This document shows, in pieces, positions 1-11,972 of a stretch of 64,000 nucleotides of DNA. The notes beneath the pieces are model-generated. The model did not search any database. It was given only the letters and a program-made list of their open reading frames with translations, and was not told the DNA's origin. This DNA is from Cardinalis cardinalis (taxonomy: Eukaryota; Chordata; Aves; Passeriformes; Cardinalidae): positions 1,064,709 through 1,128,708 of the forward strand of contig JACDOX010000021.1 of the NCBI GenBank assembly GCA_014549065.1. The letters run 5' to 3'. The position numbers were made by a program, and so were the translations under genes. How positions within the stretch are numbered: the first letter of the stretch is position 1; every line of letters starts with the position of its first letter.

Positions 1-269
1 GATAAATGGCTGAGGTGACTCAACTTCTTAGGGTTTCATATCAATTTCTAGTATTTTTCCTATTTTGTAGTGTATCTGTTGGATATTATGCTCCCTAGAA
101 ACTCTTGTGGGTAGGAAGGCTTTGTGACAGTCTTTGCCTATTGTTGGATTTTATTTCAGTAGATGATTAAACTCATTCTTATTGCCTCATCTCTGAGCAT
201 GTATAAAAATACATAGGAAATGCAAAACTTCAATNGTTTTGCACAGGTGATAGTGCAAGAATGATATAT
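1..269. other. Unique non-coding DNA
   Basis: AT-rich sequence without a recognisable repeat, exon or RNA gene. Confidence 0.6.
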
Positions 270-415
270 CCCATTTCTGGAAGTGTCCAAGGCCAGGTTG
301 GACAGGGCTTGGAGCAACNTGGGCTAGTGAAAGGTGTCTCTGCCCNTGGCAAGGGGTGGAATTGGATGGGCTTTAAGGTCCTCTCCAACCCAAACCACTT
401 TGTGATTCTGTTATT
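270..415 (+). mobile_element. CR1 LINE 3' fragment
   Basis: The block runs through the usual avian CR1 3' landmarks in order: GGAAGTGTCCAAGGCCAGG, GGACAGGGCTTGGAGCAAC, GAAAGGTGTC, GGGGTGGAATTGGATG, then TCCAACCC and a decayed octamer tail (TTTGTGATTCTG). It is 5'-truncated, as nearly all CR1 copies are. It has no coding potential. Confidence 0.93.
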
Positions 416-3400
416 TTCTTTCTAATATAATTTTTTCTATCAAATTTTTGCTTGTGTTTATGAATTTAGGATGCTTCAGGAGCTTAGGTTGAGGAGTGGT
501 TGCTCATTTCAGGCTGGATTCTTGTCACTCAGGCATGTAAGTGGGGAACCAGGTCCTCGTGTATACCCCCAAAATTGCTACCTTCAAAATATACTGAATT
601 TTAATTGCCATGGATTATTTTCTTGGAATGCTTTTCTCTTATCATGACTAGATCATACTCAAAAGAAGCTTGGAAATGACATAAAAATCTATGCAGACAA
701 CAACCCAAAAGAGAAGAGAATTTAAAGAAGGGCAGCTTGTGAAGGGCAACAGCATCAAGATGGTTTTGGAAGTGTTTAAACACATTGTGCCAATAAATAG
801 CCATGGTCCTTTCAGCAGTCCCACATTTCAGAGAGATGTGGATGTAGCAGATTGTCTGTTACTGTGAATTAAATAACTTCACATGGTGATTTGCTCATAT
901 CTTCTGGGAGTTTGTCTCAATGGTGTTANATAATTGTGTATAGGTTCTTAGCACTGAGAATTGGTTTTATCTTCAAAGCAGGTGGTTATATTTGGGGGAA
1001 TAAGAACATAAAAGGGCTCAGAATAAAGCTTTATCTGGCCTAGTATCTTATCTCTGGTAATAGTCACGGGGGAGGACTCAAGAAGAATATAAGAACCTGG
1101 CAAACATGCTGTGATTGTGATTCCTCNTTGCAAAATTTATTATCTTAGCCTCCAGCAATTTATGGTTCAGGGAGTTCCTGAACCAAAGGTGATATTTACT
1201 GTTTAAAAGTGAATAATCCAGATCCTTACTTAAACAGCCTGTAGAGCATTAAGATTTTAAGAGATTTACACAAGCCTCTGGAATAGCTATTTTTGCATCA
1301 TTTTGACCCAGTCGTCCTTTTATTTTTAACTCTTGTTTTCCTCTCCTGAGTTTTGCAAGATGCTTAGTCCAGGATGAGTTGGGGGGAGAAATGGAGTTGG
1401 TTATTAAAGGAGGGTTGTGAAAACTCCTATGCTTTGGTAAAACCTTTTTGAACCAAATTTTGTAGANAGGATGCACTTTAACCTGCATTTACCTCTCAAA
1501 TACTGAACCAAAACAGAACGTGCTGCATCATTTCAAATGTATCAAGCCTAATACATTGAGATATGATCACTTTGTTTCCACATGCTACAATTTTCCTGCT
1601 ATACCTGCCTCTCATTAGCACCAGTAGCTTCCAAAGCAGAGGGAATTCCTACTGGGGAANATCTGCCTCAAATTAACTGTGAAGATCTGGAGTGGGGATG
1701 GTCTAGAATCCTGTGTTCTCCCTGTGTGCTTTTTTTTTTAAACAAACCTGATAACAAAAAACCCCACACCTTGTGCAGCACCTCCAGGGTGGCTGCACTG
1801 TGTGGTAGAAATGAAGATGCTGCCAATGCACTTTTCTTTGTCATAAAATATTNTTAAATGTGCAGTAAAGCTTCACTTCAGTGAGAAGGTTTTCCTCTAA
1901 GACAGGTCAGAATGAGTGCTAAAATACACTCCCTCCAGAGAGGAGGAATAAAACCAGAGTCAGATCATGAGCAGAGTAAATGAATTTTGGGTGTGAAAGT
2001 GCACAGAAATGTTAACACTGTTGTGATTTGCCCATGTTCATAAATCTCCTGCCTGGAGAATTAGGACATGGGTCACATTCTGGTGGAGACACTNATAATG
2101 GGGAAAAAGAAGTTTTTTCTCTTTTATCCAGTTTCTGTGCATTCCCATTTAGCAATGTGTTGGCTAGAGGGTGTGTATGTCACATTTTCAGCTTCTGTCT
2201 CTCTTAACCAAAGGCAAATGAGGTCTCTCCCTGAGTATTAAGTGACAGGAAGAAAGTTATTCAAGTCCATCATTGCTTTTAAAATTTATTTGTGACGATG
2301 AAACTTCTAATTTATAATTGAGAATGGGAATCTGGTCTCCAAATCACACCTTAATCTGTAGTCTGGGAAATGTAAGTGGTATTTTATCTCTTTACTTAGT
2401 GTTGCCAGACTAACAGAATGACAATAATATAACTGGGTTTTGTCAAAGCATATAATTAAATGGCTATGAAAACTAAAGAGCATTCCATTCACTGAAGAGT
2501 GGTTACACTTGTACTGCCATGTAAGCAAAGTGGAAATAACAAAACAAGAGAGCATCACACGCTGTGTACATTTGGATTTGTTAATAACAAATTTCAAATG
2601 ATGAATACTTCTCCTACGGTAAAATTTTTGCTGAATCCCTTGAGAATTCCATGGCATCGTAAATGTAATTTGCAGTTCTTTACAATTATGGTTTAAATAG
2701 ACCAAGTCTAAAGGGAGTCTGCCTATTTGATTTCCAAATTTGCATCACTTAAAATCCAATCAGACCAACTGTTCGGATTTTTATTANATATGAAATACAC
2801 GAATGGGTTCAAGGCCATGCTATGTTTAGCAAACACATACCTTGTTGTGCAGCATGGGTTATCTAACTCATTCCTTAGCATGTGGTTTGACCTTCAGCCC
2901 ACCCAGACTGCTCAGTGACTCCTTGAATTGTTTCTATAATAAACCCTTCGATTTTCAGTAACTGGTGTTTTACAGCCCAGCAGATTGCATTTGATTTTGT
3001 GGATTCGCTGTAACATATTGAGTTGAACGGATTTATGTAGGAATGTAAAACAAAAATAATACAGCAGGAGCTCTGAGTTTTTGAACACAAGGCATTAGGA
3101 TTGCAGATGGCCGAGTCGGATAATGACATTGAATAATTTAGTGGGGAAGGTAATCTGGTTTTGACAGAATACATTAACATTTAGCTGATAGTACAGGTGT
3201 CTGGGTACTGAGCTGCATGCCCAGAGCTGAGGCACAGCAGAGTGATGCTGTGAGGTGCAGCTTTACAGCCTGACTGTGCTTAAAAAATACGTATCTTTTC
3301 AAAACATACTAAAATAGATTTANAAGACCCTCAGCATTCCAGTCAGTGCAATAAGTTCTCACTGTCTGGTGTATTTTTTTTATTTTGTTGATGAGAGAAA

Positions 3401-3801
3401 AGGAGCAATACTTCTTTAATGGGCTTTGATTATAATTGTATGTTTGTTACAGGGTGGATCTAAGAAAACAAGGAGGAAGAAAGCACAGCAATTAAGAGGT
3501 TTCTCTGCTGTTCATGTCTTTTATGTCAAAGCATGGCCTCTGCCTTTTCTCCCAAATTGACAGTTAGACACACCAATCTTTTTTTCCATGACATTATTAN
3601 AATGTAGTAGACATGATGTTAATATTGATAGCTGTGCTTTAGAGAGAAACAAGGAGAGTAATAAGCTGAGACTAGTTGAGCTGTGCTGGCAGGAGCTCTT
3701 TGGGTTGGATTTTTCTGAGTGTTCATTCCAGTAATGAGTGGTGCCATGTCCCTGCAGTTCCCTCTCCCTGGCAGCAGCACAGAGGACATTCACAGTCAGA
3801 C
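416..3801. other. Unique non-coding DNA
   Basis: No exon, repeat family or RNA gene is recognised. The longest open frame (2307-2705, minus) has no domain and overlaps a frame on the other strand. The stretch at 2985-3180 is repeat-free and keeps several CpGs in an AT-rich setting; it is discussed as a possible conserved element. Confidence 0.55.
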
Positions 3802-4169
3802 TCACAGACCATCCAATCCAAATCATTTGGGATGGAAGGACCTTAAATGNCATCTCATTCCTTCCCCTGCCATGGGCAGGGACACCTTCCACTAGCCCAG
3901 GGTGCTCCAAGCCCCTTCAAACCTGGCCTTGGACACTTCCAGGGCTTCTCTGGGCACCCTGTGCCAGGGCCTCACCATACTTGCAGGCAAGAATTTCTTC
4001 CNAATGTCTAATCTAAACCTGCACTCTTTCATTTTAAAGCCATTCCCTCTTGTCCTGTCCTTCCAGGGCCATGTCCNAAGTCCCTCTCCAGCTCTCTTGG
4101 AGCCCCTTTAGGAATTGGAAGGTGCTGGATGGTTCTCCCTGGAGCCTTCTCTTCTCCAGGCTGTAAAAC
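3802..4169 (-). mobile_element. CR1 LINE 3' fragment, antisense
   Basis: Read on the plus strand this is the reverse complement of a CR1 3' end. CATGGGCAGGGACACCTTCC, GGTGCTCCAAGCCCC, GGCCTTGGACACTTCCAGG, CTGTGCCAGGGCCTCACC, AAGAATTTCTTCC and TTAAAGCCATTCCCTCTTGTCC appear in the expected order. At about 370 bp it is one of the longer CR1 copies here. Open frames inside it on both strands are reading-frame noise in the repeat. Confidence 0.95.
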
Positions 4170-6884
4170 CGTNTTAGTTTGTTTTCTTCCAGCCTGAGGT
4201 CAGTTTACCATGGCTGTTTTCTTTGTTAACTGATAGGTCTGGAAGAGAGTAACCAGTTCTGTGAAATACATTGCTCTAACATCTGCATTAATAAAGGTAG
4301 CAAGGACATGTACTTCAAGGAGTATTCATGAGCTCATTGGATAATGAGTATGTGACTTCAATTATNTATGTCATATTTATTCACTTTAAGGCTTTTTTCA
4401 GGCATAACCCAAATAATTTTTGCCTTGGCAGGGAAGAACCTGCCAGTCTGCACATTTTGGAGCTTAAGAAGCAAAACATTTCCATGGTATGTGTGTAAAT
4501 GGGAATGGTTTTGCTGCCCAGCTGCAATGNTTGAGCTGTGCATCCTCTCTTCCAAGCCTTGACTGTGTCCCTGACTGTACTGCTTGATCATCAGCAGAGC
4601 CCAACTATTCCAGATTTCCAGCTTTCAGCACAGGGAGCTTGCTGAAGGAGACATTATGGCTTGGTTTCAGATGGAGCCTTGTGCAGGCTGGACCATTTTC
4701 AGGACCATTCAAGCACTGCTTGAGTCCCTGTTTGTCTGGCAAAATTGAACCCAAAGAAGAATCTAATGAAAGGAAGGGAGGGAGCTTTCAGAAATACATA
4801 GCAGAGGGCTTAAATCGAGTTAAACTTGCTGTTTTCTGCATCTTTGGTCTTGNCTATTATAAAAGGCAATAGCTATAAAACTTTCTGTAAGGAGCTAGCG
4901 CTGGATAGAGCCAAATGTGGAGAATTTGTGTTGAGCACTTGAAGATTTTCAATATCATAGAAAATTGAAAACTAGAGGATGTAAGGAAAGAGACCTTAAC
5001 ACAGTTAGCACACAAGTTTTATAAAGTAACCCATAAGTCTTATGAATGCCAAAATAGCCTGGCCATGGTATTGATTTTATAATGTTGTTCCTGACTCTCG
5101 CCTTGCAGAGCAGTGACATTTCATTACGCCCATTGGAGCCATAATAACTGAAGTGCAACACCAGCTGATGGAAATGAAATTAAATCTATCTTCAGTAATA
5201 AAGCAGTGATGTCCTCCAAGAACAGAATACGAACCTGTTTTCTAATGTTCTATCACAAGGAACTATAAATAAAAAGTAGGTATTTGTTGTGGCAATGCTT
5301 CTTGTATATCAGCTAACAACCAGATAACCTGATCTCTCCTGGATGCACAGCCAGATGTTCTTAAAATAAGTACATCTCCATTGTGAAATTTGTATTCTGC
5401 AAAATATTTAACAAAGTTTCTTAAATAGCTTCACGTTTGTGGTGAAAGACATCAAAAGAGAGTCNCCAAAACACAGAACAACCCTTTGTTTGGAAAATAT
5501 AAATCTGGGCACAGACACAGTTTATCTGGATTTTTCAAGACTTTTAAATACAACACATTTTAGAATTACTTTGGAGAGGAAATTAATCCTGTTAGTTTCA
5601 ATCATTGAGTGACTGAAACATCACCAATCTGAGAGCTGGAGATATTTCTTGTTTTGTTGAATTGTTTTCTTAAATAAAAACTGCTGTCTTTTCTCAGATT
5701 CCTCATTGCTTTTCTCTAAAAACAGTGTTTACCTTTGACCAACAGCCAGATCTTCCAGGTCAACATGGGGAGGAGAGACCCTTGGCTTCCTTATTGACCT
5801 TTTTTTTCTGAATACNAGGTGAAAGTACTTCATTATTTAAATCTGGAAATCCAAATCCTCACTTGAGTCGCAAATTTTGCTTTCATCATTTTGCTGATAC
5901 CAAAGGCTTTTGCAAAGGTACTAATTATGGCTCGTTGGATTCATGGCATTTTGCTAAGGATTGTTATAACTGGCTTTTGTGAATCCAAAGGGAAAAACTT
6001 CCATCACAGTCTAATGCAGAAGGAATACTNACTTACTCCTGGGTTACTAAAGGATTAGAGTATCACACCAGATATATGGATGGTTACGTGCTCAATTCTT
6101 TGCTTCAGGTTCTCAGCATTTTTTTCCAGCTTTCTATGAGCTGCAAANCTTTATCAAAAGAGAGGCAGGACAGGATATTTCTCATGGTATTTTGAGTAAG
6201 TTTTGGGAAAATAAAGTACTAAAATTTACCCAGTTTACTTCATTCATTTCTTCTTTGTGGAAGAAGNACCTAAAGCCAGAGCTGCTAAATAACCTTTTCA
6301 AAGAAGTTATTAAGAATTCAGAACAATTCTTACCATTTTCATTTCGATCTTGATGTCTGTATTACTCTTACTGGAGTCATTTTCATTTCCCTGTCTCCTT
6401 TCCAAATTTCCTGACACATAACTGACAAGATTTACCTGGAACATAATGCCTGAAGACCTCAGCTGGAAGGGAGCAGAAGGGGCCTGACACCGGGATATGA
6501 AATGCAACCTTCACCTGTCACTTTATGATATTAAAGTGTGTCTGGCACCTGTGATCCCATTTCTCTGAGAGGGATGGAAAAAACCATAGTNGAAAAAAGT
6601 TATAAACTTGATCTGGTTTTGCTTTATGATCGTCTCAATTTTTGTTATTTTCCTTGTATCCTAATTTTTTGGTTTTTGGGGACTTCTAAATATTTCCAGT
6701 TTTCTTTAGCTTCTAGAACTGGTTTTTCTTCCTATCATGGTATATTTACTTTGTTAAATAAATAAAGGTGCAAAGTGGGTCATGTCTATTGGGAAAACAT
6801 GGTTTCTTCCTGTCCTTTTTAAAACTTAAAAGAAATTCCAATACCTAAAGGGGGCCTACAGGAAGGAGAGAGAATGAATTCTTT
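4170..6884. other. Unique non-coding DNA
   Basis: Repeat-poor AT-rich sequence with only short, unrelated open frames. No splice-flanked coding segment was recognised. Confidence 0.55.
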
Positions 6885-7083
6885 CCTGTGACACTGGTGA
6901 GGCCTTGGCACAGGGTGCCCAGAGAAGCTGTGGCTGCTCCTGGATCCCTGGAAGTGTCCAAGGCCAGGCTGGACAGGGCTTGGAGCACCCTGGAATAGTG
7001 GAAGGTGTCCCTGCTCATGGCAGGGGGTGGGACTGGATCATCCCTAAGGTTCCTTCCAGCCCCGATTCTGGAATTCTGTGATT
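6885..7083 (+). mobile_element. CR1 LINE 3' fragment
   Basis: Sense CR1 3' end: GGCACAGGGTGCCCAGAGAA, CCTGGATCCCTGGAAGTGTC, AGGCCAGGCTGGACAGGGCT, GGAAGGTGTCCCTGC, GGCAGGGGGTGGGACTGGAT and an ATTCTGTGATTTT tail. The copy is well preserved over about 200 bp. Confidence 0.95.
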
Positions 7084-7525
7084 TTCAGTGAGTTATTTTA
7101 AAATGCTTTTCTGTGGATGGAGAGCATTGCAGCGTAGTGAGGGGCTGGAGCTCAGTNTCTGATTTTTGTTATTTTTGTTGTCCCAGGCTGTCTGAAGGAC
7201 AGGTGTGAGTTCATTTGCCCATAAACATTGTCTGCTTTGTTGTCCTGACAAAAGGTGCTTTTGTAGCTAACGTGGCTTTGATTTCACTCATGAAATGGAG
7301 GAGGAGGAGGATGCAGGACAGCCCTCAAGGAGATCTTTACATCTGTGGGAAGGGTACATCTTCCCGTTGGTGGTTTCCTTCTTGAGCTCCTAATGAGCAC
7401 TTGTAACTTCCAGGGAACTCCTAGCAGGGAAGTCTAAGGAAATACTGGAAAGTTTGCTGCAGTGAAGGGATTGAACATTTAACAAGATTTTGAGTTTTCC
7501 TCCAAGAGCAGAGTCAGGCATTGGA
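7084..7525. other. Unique non-coding DNA
   Basis: Spacer between two CR1 fragments. It holds a short GAG-rich run (GGAGGAGGAGGA near 7300) and nothing else recognisable. Confidence 0.55.
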
Positions 7526-7690
7526 ACAGTTCAATCTCTATCTGGGGAGCTTTTCAAGACCTCCCTGGATAAAGCTTTGAGCTCTCTTTTGGCCTCCCAG
7601 CTGACCCTGCTTGGAGCAGTTGATTNGGCTTGGTGACCTCTGAAGTCCCTTCCAGACTGAGTTNTTTTATGATTCTANGATATTTAAGAG
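7526..7690 (+). mobile_element. CR1 LINE 3' fragment, different subfamily
   Basis: The stretch contains TTCAAGACCTCCCTGGAT, CAGCTGACCCTGCTTGGAGC, GGTGACCTCTGAAGTCCCTT, TCCAGACTGAGTT and TTTTATGATTCTA. These landmarks fit a CR1 subfamily distinct from the common one at 270, 6885 and 30270. The octamer tail is reduced to one unit. An LTR-derived origin is less likely but not excluded. Confidence 0.75.
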
Positions 7691-10600
7691 AGTTTGGGTA
7701 TAGNGACAGCCCGTCTGACATCCTGAGCTCCTGTCCATTTCCAGCTGACAGATGTTTGTATTCCTGGGATTTTGCAGAGTGGGATGGAACTGATACTCCT
7801 GCCAGGTGGTGGAGAAACAGAAAATTAGTTAAAAATAAATAATAATTTTTGTAGAAGGATGGGGTGAAGGGATGCATAACTCCTAATCAACCCCTGTGGA
7901 AATTTTTAAGCTAAAAGTTTGGCAGTTTTGGCTGCTTAATNTAATGGAGAAGGGCCACAGTGTCAGTATCTTGCTTTTTTTTCTGGAATTAGGAAAATTT
8001 AAATGGGCTTTACTACACTGGCTGTTAAGTGTGTTTTAGAACTTATTGAAGTAAATTCAGTAAAGAAGAAACGTGCATTGGTTCTTTGTGAGAGCCCTAA
8101 ATTCTGCAAGCACAGTGTATATCAGGATAATGTAAATAAAATTAACAAAAAATCAATAAAACATCCTCTTTCTGTGATTTTCACTGGAAAATCATGTTTT
8201 ACTTCACCAAATTAAATTACTATCTCTTTTTTCGTATTTTGACTGTATGTTTTTATCAGAGAGATTTCAATTGCTGAAGCNAACCAGGAATTTCCAGGCA
8301 GAACTAGATGTGGTAGCTTGTCATTGTATTCTCTGCTCCTCAAAATTTATTTGAATCTTTTTGTAGGATACCAGTAATTAAAATGTACTGTTGAGAAATT
8401 GGGAATTAATATTTATAATATGTTNACTCAAAGTTAACACAAATAGAAATGAAATTGGAGCTTAATGGTCTTACATTCACCTCCACTTGCATTCATCATC
8501 TACCTGGGAATTCATTTTTGTATTTTAAATCATCTACAGAGGAAAAGAACAAAAATGGTGGAAATATTCACTAATAAATATTTTTAAAGTGCTTATTAGG
8601 CTTTTGAATAATTTTTTAAAATTAGATTTATTTTTTTTAGCTTTTTGGGACTTTTTAAACCTAAGTTACATTTCTTCTGTATCTTCAGAGTAATTTTGGT
8701 TTTGCATGTTAAGGAATAAAATAGTATGTGTAAATGAGGCTCAAGCACACTTCACTATGTCGATTTGTAATTACTTCTAAATTATCAATAGATCTNTGTT
8801 CCTGCCCAAATACAGGACTGCAGTTTGCAAATAAATTAGCTAAATTTGAAGCTTGAAGGCTCCAAGCCAAGAAAGTAGCATGTTATTAACTTCTGTTACC
8901 TGTGTCAGTATAACTTCAGGANGCTTGCAGATAAATCCTTTGCCAGTTCTCATTTCCAATAGCGAGGTTGATTTATGCATATTCTGCCTGAAATGATGTT
9001 CTGCAAATCTTTCATGAAGTAAAAGACTAATGAGGGGCCTCTTTGGTTTAGTGAATAAATGGAGATTCCCAGTGAATGCTGCAGATTTCTCAGTGCCTGC
9101 ATTTGTTGAGCAAATATGTAAAACAATGATTTGAATTTGTGGTTGTGCTAATTTATGAGTCAAGGACTCACCTTCAAGTTTCTGTTGCTTGTTTTTTTTG
9201 AATGTTCTTGGAATTCTGGCACAGCATCAGCACTTGTGAGCTGTGTTTTCAGTTAATCAAATTAAAACACATTTTATGTCACATAAACTGTGTACAAACC
9301 ATGAAAATGTGATTTANGAGGCTTTTCTTTACCTATTCATTTTTGTGATATAAGCCTTTAAAAAAATTAAATGTTTTTTAACAGAATTCCAGTTTAAAAT
9401 TAGTGGCTCTTCAAGAGCCCCATCTAGTCTGGATATCTGGCTGTGATACTTAGGNGGCATTGGCAAGAGTGTCATTTTGGTGAAGAAAACAATTCACATT
9501 TCAGTATTTAAAATATTTTGCTGAAGCTAATTTAATGATATTTTACTATTCAATCATGCATGTCATTAGACTGTCACCACTTTTATTTTCATAGCGAAAA
9601 CCACAGTAATGTAACTTTGTATTGTGTTGTTAGCATTTATAGACTTCTTTATTAATGGTATGCATTTAATTTATNAAGGAGACACTCTTAGTANTTATTA
9701 ATTTAAATATTAGTATTTTAAAGGTTCATTTAGGACCAAAAAGAAATGGAAACCTTTTTTAGCTGTTGATCCTGTGTTGGAGATTCTGAGAGGTTTCATG
9801 TTCCATGCAAGGGTGAGAAGAATTTTGAATTTTAAACATTTTAAAATACATGCAGAGATGTATAATGGAAATAATGCAGTTGTGCTGCTTTTGTCCTATG
9901 TGACAANCCACTCTGATAACATTCAACTGGAACCATGTTTGTAGGACATTTGCTTTTCAAATAATGCTGAGGACTAAGAACTTTCTGTGGTCATAAATTC
10001 TGTTTTCTTTCCCAAAGGCATTTTTTTTGCCACTGCAGGCCCTAAGCAGAGGCTCCTATGCTTCATTGTTCCACTCACTTTTCTTTTTTGAGAGGGTGAG
10101 GATGTGGCTGATCAGAAGAATTGGGATTTCATTGCTCCCCTCTGCCTCTCACCCCTGAAATGTGTGGCCAGGATGGGGAAAAATCAGAGAGGATCTGAAT
10201 CCCAGCTTCCCTGCTTGTAGTTCATCTGCTAGCAGGAGCCCAACTATTTTAGGGGGTTTGAAAGTACCTTTCACTGGTGTATTGAGACTAATTTAATCCA
10301 GTAAAATTTGTGTGTGTGTGTTTGGGGGTAGTTTCTAGCACAATATGCTTATTTGTTAAAGTATTTTAGTCTTCTGNTTTTTCTGTATGTGTTGAGCTCT
10401 TAATTGTTATTTTAAAAAATCGAGTGTTCCTCAGAGTTTTAAATACTCATAAAGATAAAATGAATATTATGCTCTAGATTCTGGAAGAAGCTTTTAAATC
10501 CGTATTCAGTGTGGTAAGCGAAATCTCCAATTCTCTGCTTGCTTTTTTTCCTTTGGCTTTGTGGAAAATCAAGTTTGCTTGAGTGGATCTCAGTGTCTCA

Positions 10601-11274
10601 TGCTTCTCAATCTGTGTTAAGACACTAATTGTTATCCAGTCTTGTGAGCACTTCAGGTGAGTGTTGAAGACATAATGATGATGATATTCAATAGATAAAC
10701 TGAAATGATGGGAAGCCAGGGGAATTGTTCCTTTGTTCCCTGCCGTCACCGAGATGGAGGGTAGGTGACATTCAGGACATGACTGATCTCTTGCTCACAG
10801 TCTTGTCTTCATGCCACACAAATTTGGAAATATCTGCTTGCCCATTATAAATTTAGTAGGACATTTAGATTCTGCCTGTCTTTAATGAGCCACTAACTCA
10901 ATTTTTTAATGTGTAACTAATTTCTTCTTTAAAAATTAGAGATGAGTGCAGAGATTAAAATAAATACAAGCACTGAGGATTTTTTTTCCTTCAGGGCTCT
11001 AGCATGGAAATGTAATCACCCGGGAAGAGATCTGGGTTCTCAGAACTGAGGTCACCTTGGCAACAAAATCTTCTGGTATTGTCTGAAAGTAGCTAATCAG
11101 TGATTTGGCAGAGCAAGAGAATGATAAAAGGGACCTCTGAGCCATTTCCTGTCTTTCTGGTCCTCTTCTGCTGTACAAGGTGATGGTGAGGTGCTTGTAC
11201 CAGAAGCTGCACGAGGTTCCTGCCTTTCCTCAGTTCTCCAAAGGGAATGAGAGAACCCAAGAGGGATAGAATGT
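7691..11274. other. Unique non-coding DNA
   Basis: About 3.6 kb without a recognised repeat apart from a short (TG)n at 10310-10321. Open frames are short and domain-free. The segment 8940-9180 is repeat-free with POU- and homeobox-like cores and is treated as a possible conserved element. Confidence 0.55.
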
Positions 11275-11746
11275 TGTTGTGGTTTATAACATCCCAAAAA
11301 TTTATAACACCCCTCTCCTCTCCAGTGGGATGGGGAACAGAATCAGAAAAAAATAAAAAATCATGGGTTAAGATAAAGTCAGTTTAACAGGAGAGAAATG
11401 GAAGGGATGATGATGATAATGATAATAAAGAATCTACAAAAGCAATGATGCACAGTGGGGTATTTCACCAGCACTGATCAATGCACAGCCAGTCCCTGAG
11501 CAGCAGTCACAGTGTCCTGGTCGACTTCCNCTGGTTTTCCTGCTCAGTGATGCCCTGGGGTCTGGAATTTCCCTTTGGACACTTGGGGTCAGCCTGTCCT
11601 GGCTGGTCCCCTCTTGTCCCCTTGTGCCCCCAGCCAGCTCTGGCAGGGCAGTGCGAGGAGCTGGAACATCCATCACTCAGTGCAAACACTGCTCAGTAAA
11701 AACTAAAACATCCGTTTTTTATCAGCATCATTCTCATCCAGTATTT
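11275..11746 (-). mobile_element. ERVL-type solo LTR, antisense, truncated
   Basis: The plus strand opens with TGTTGTGGTTTATAAC and continues through CCAGTGGGATGGGGAACAGA, ATCATGGGTTAAGATAAAG, CAGTTTAACAGGA, a GATGATAATGATAATAA run, CAGCCAGTCCCTGAGCAGC, GGAATTTCCCTTTGGAC and GGGTCAGCCTGTCCTGGCTG. This is the order found in the abundant avian ERVL LTR, read in reverse. Similarity stops near TATCAGCATCATTCTCATCC, so the first part of U3 (at the right-hand end) is missing or replaced. No internal viral region adjoins it, so it is a solo LTR. The segment expected to hold the TATA box looks replaced. The family assignment is from memory. Confidence 0.82.
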
Positions 11747-11865
11747 TTGACCACTTTCCCTGACCAGTCAGGCAGCAATGGTTTAAAGTCCGTTCTATTT
11801 AAAGCATTTTTAGTTTTTTTCATTTTTGTGTTTTTCTTCTGTCAGTTTAATTAGGATTTTGAGAT
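11747..11865. other. Spacer between LTR and CR1
   Basis: Short AT-rich link with a T-rich run. It may include a degraded end of the LTR, but no landmark survives. Confidence 0.4.
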
Positions 11866-11972
11866 GTCTGGAGCACAAGTCTGATAAGGAGCAGCTGAGG
11901 GGCTCAGCCTGGAGAAAAAGAGGCTCAGGGGGGACCTTGCTGCTCTCTACAACTCCCTGACAGGAGGGTGGA
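11866..11972 (+). mobile_element. CR1 ORF2-region fragment
   Basis: CTGGAGCACAAGTCTGATA, GGAGCAGCTGAGGGG, CTCAGCCTGGAGAAAAAG, AGGCTCAGGGGGGACCTTG and CTCTCTACAACTCCCTGA match the part of CR1 ORF2 that encodes the GLEH..LFSLEKRRLRGDL region. Insertions and deletions break the frame. The better copy of the same region lies at 33640-33750. Confidence 0.88.

Noticed and set aside
2307..2705. 132-codon minus-strand open frame
   Set aside because: Opposed by a frame on the other strand, no domain, no gene-like context.
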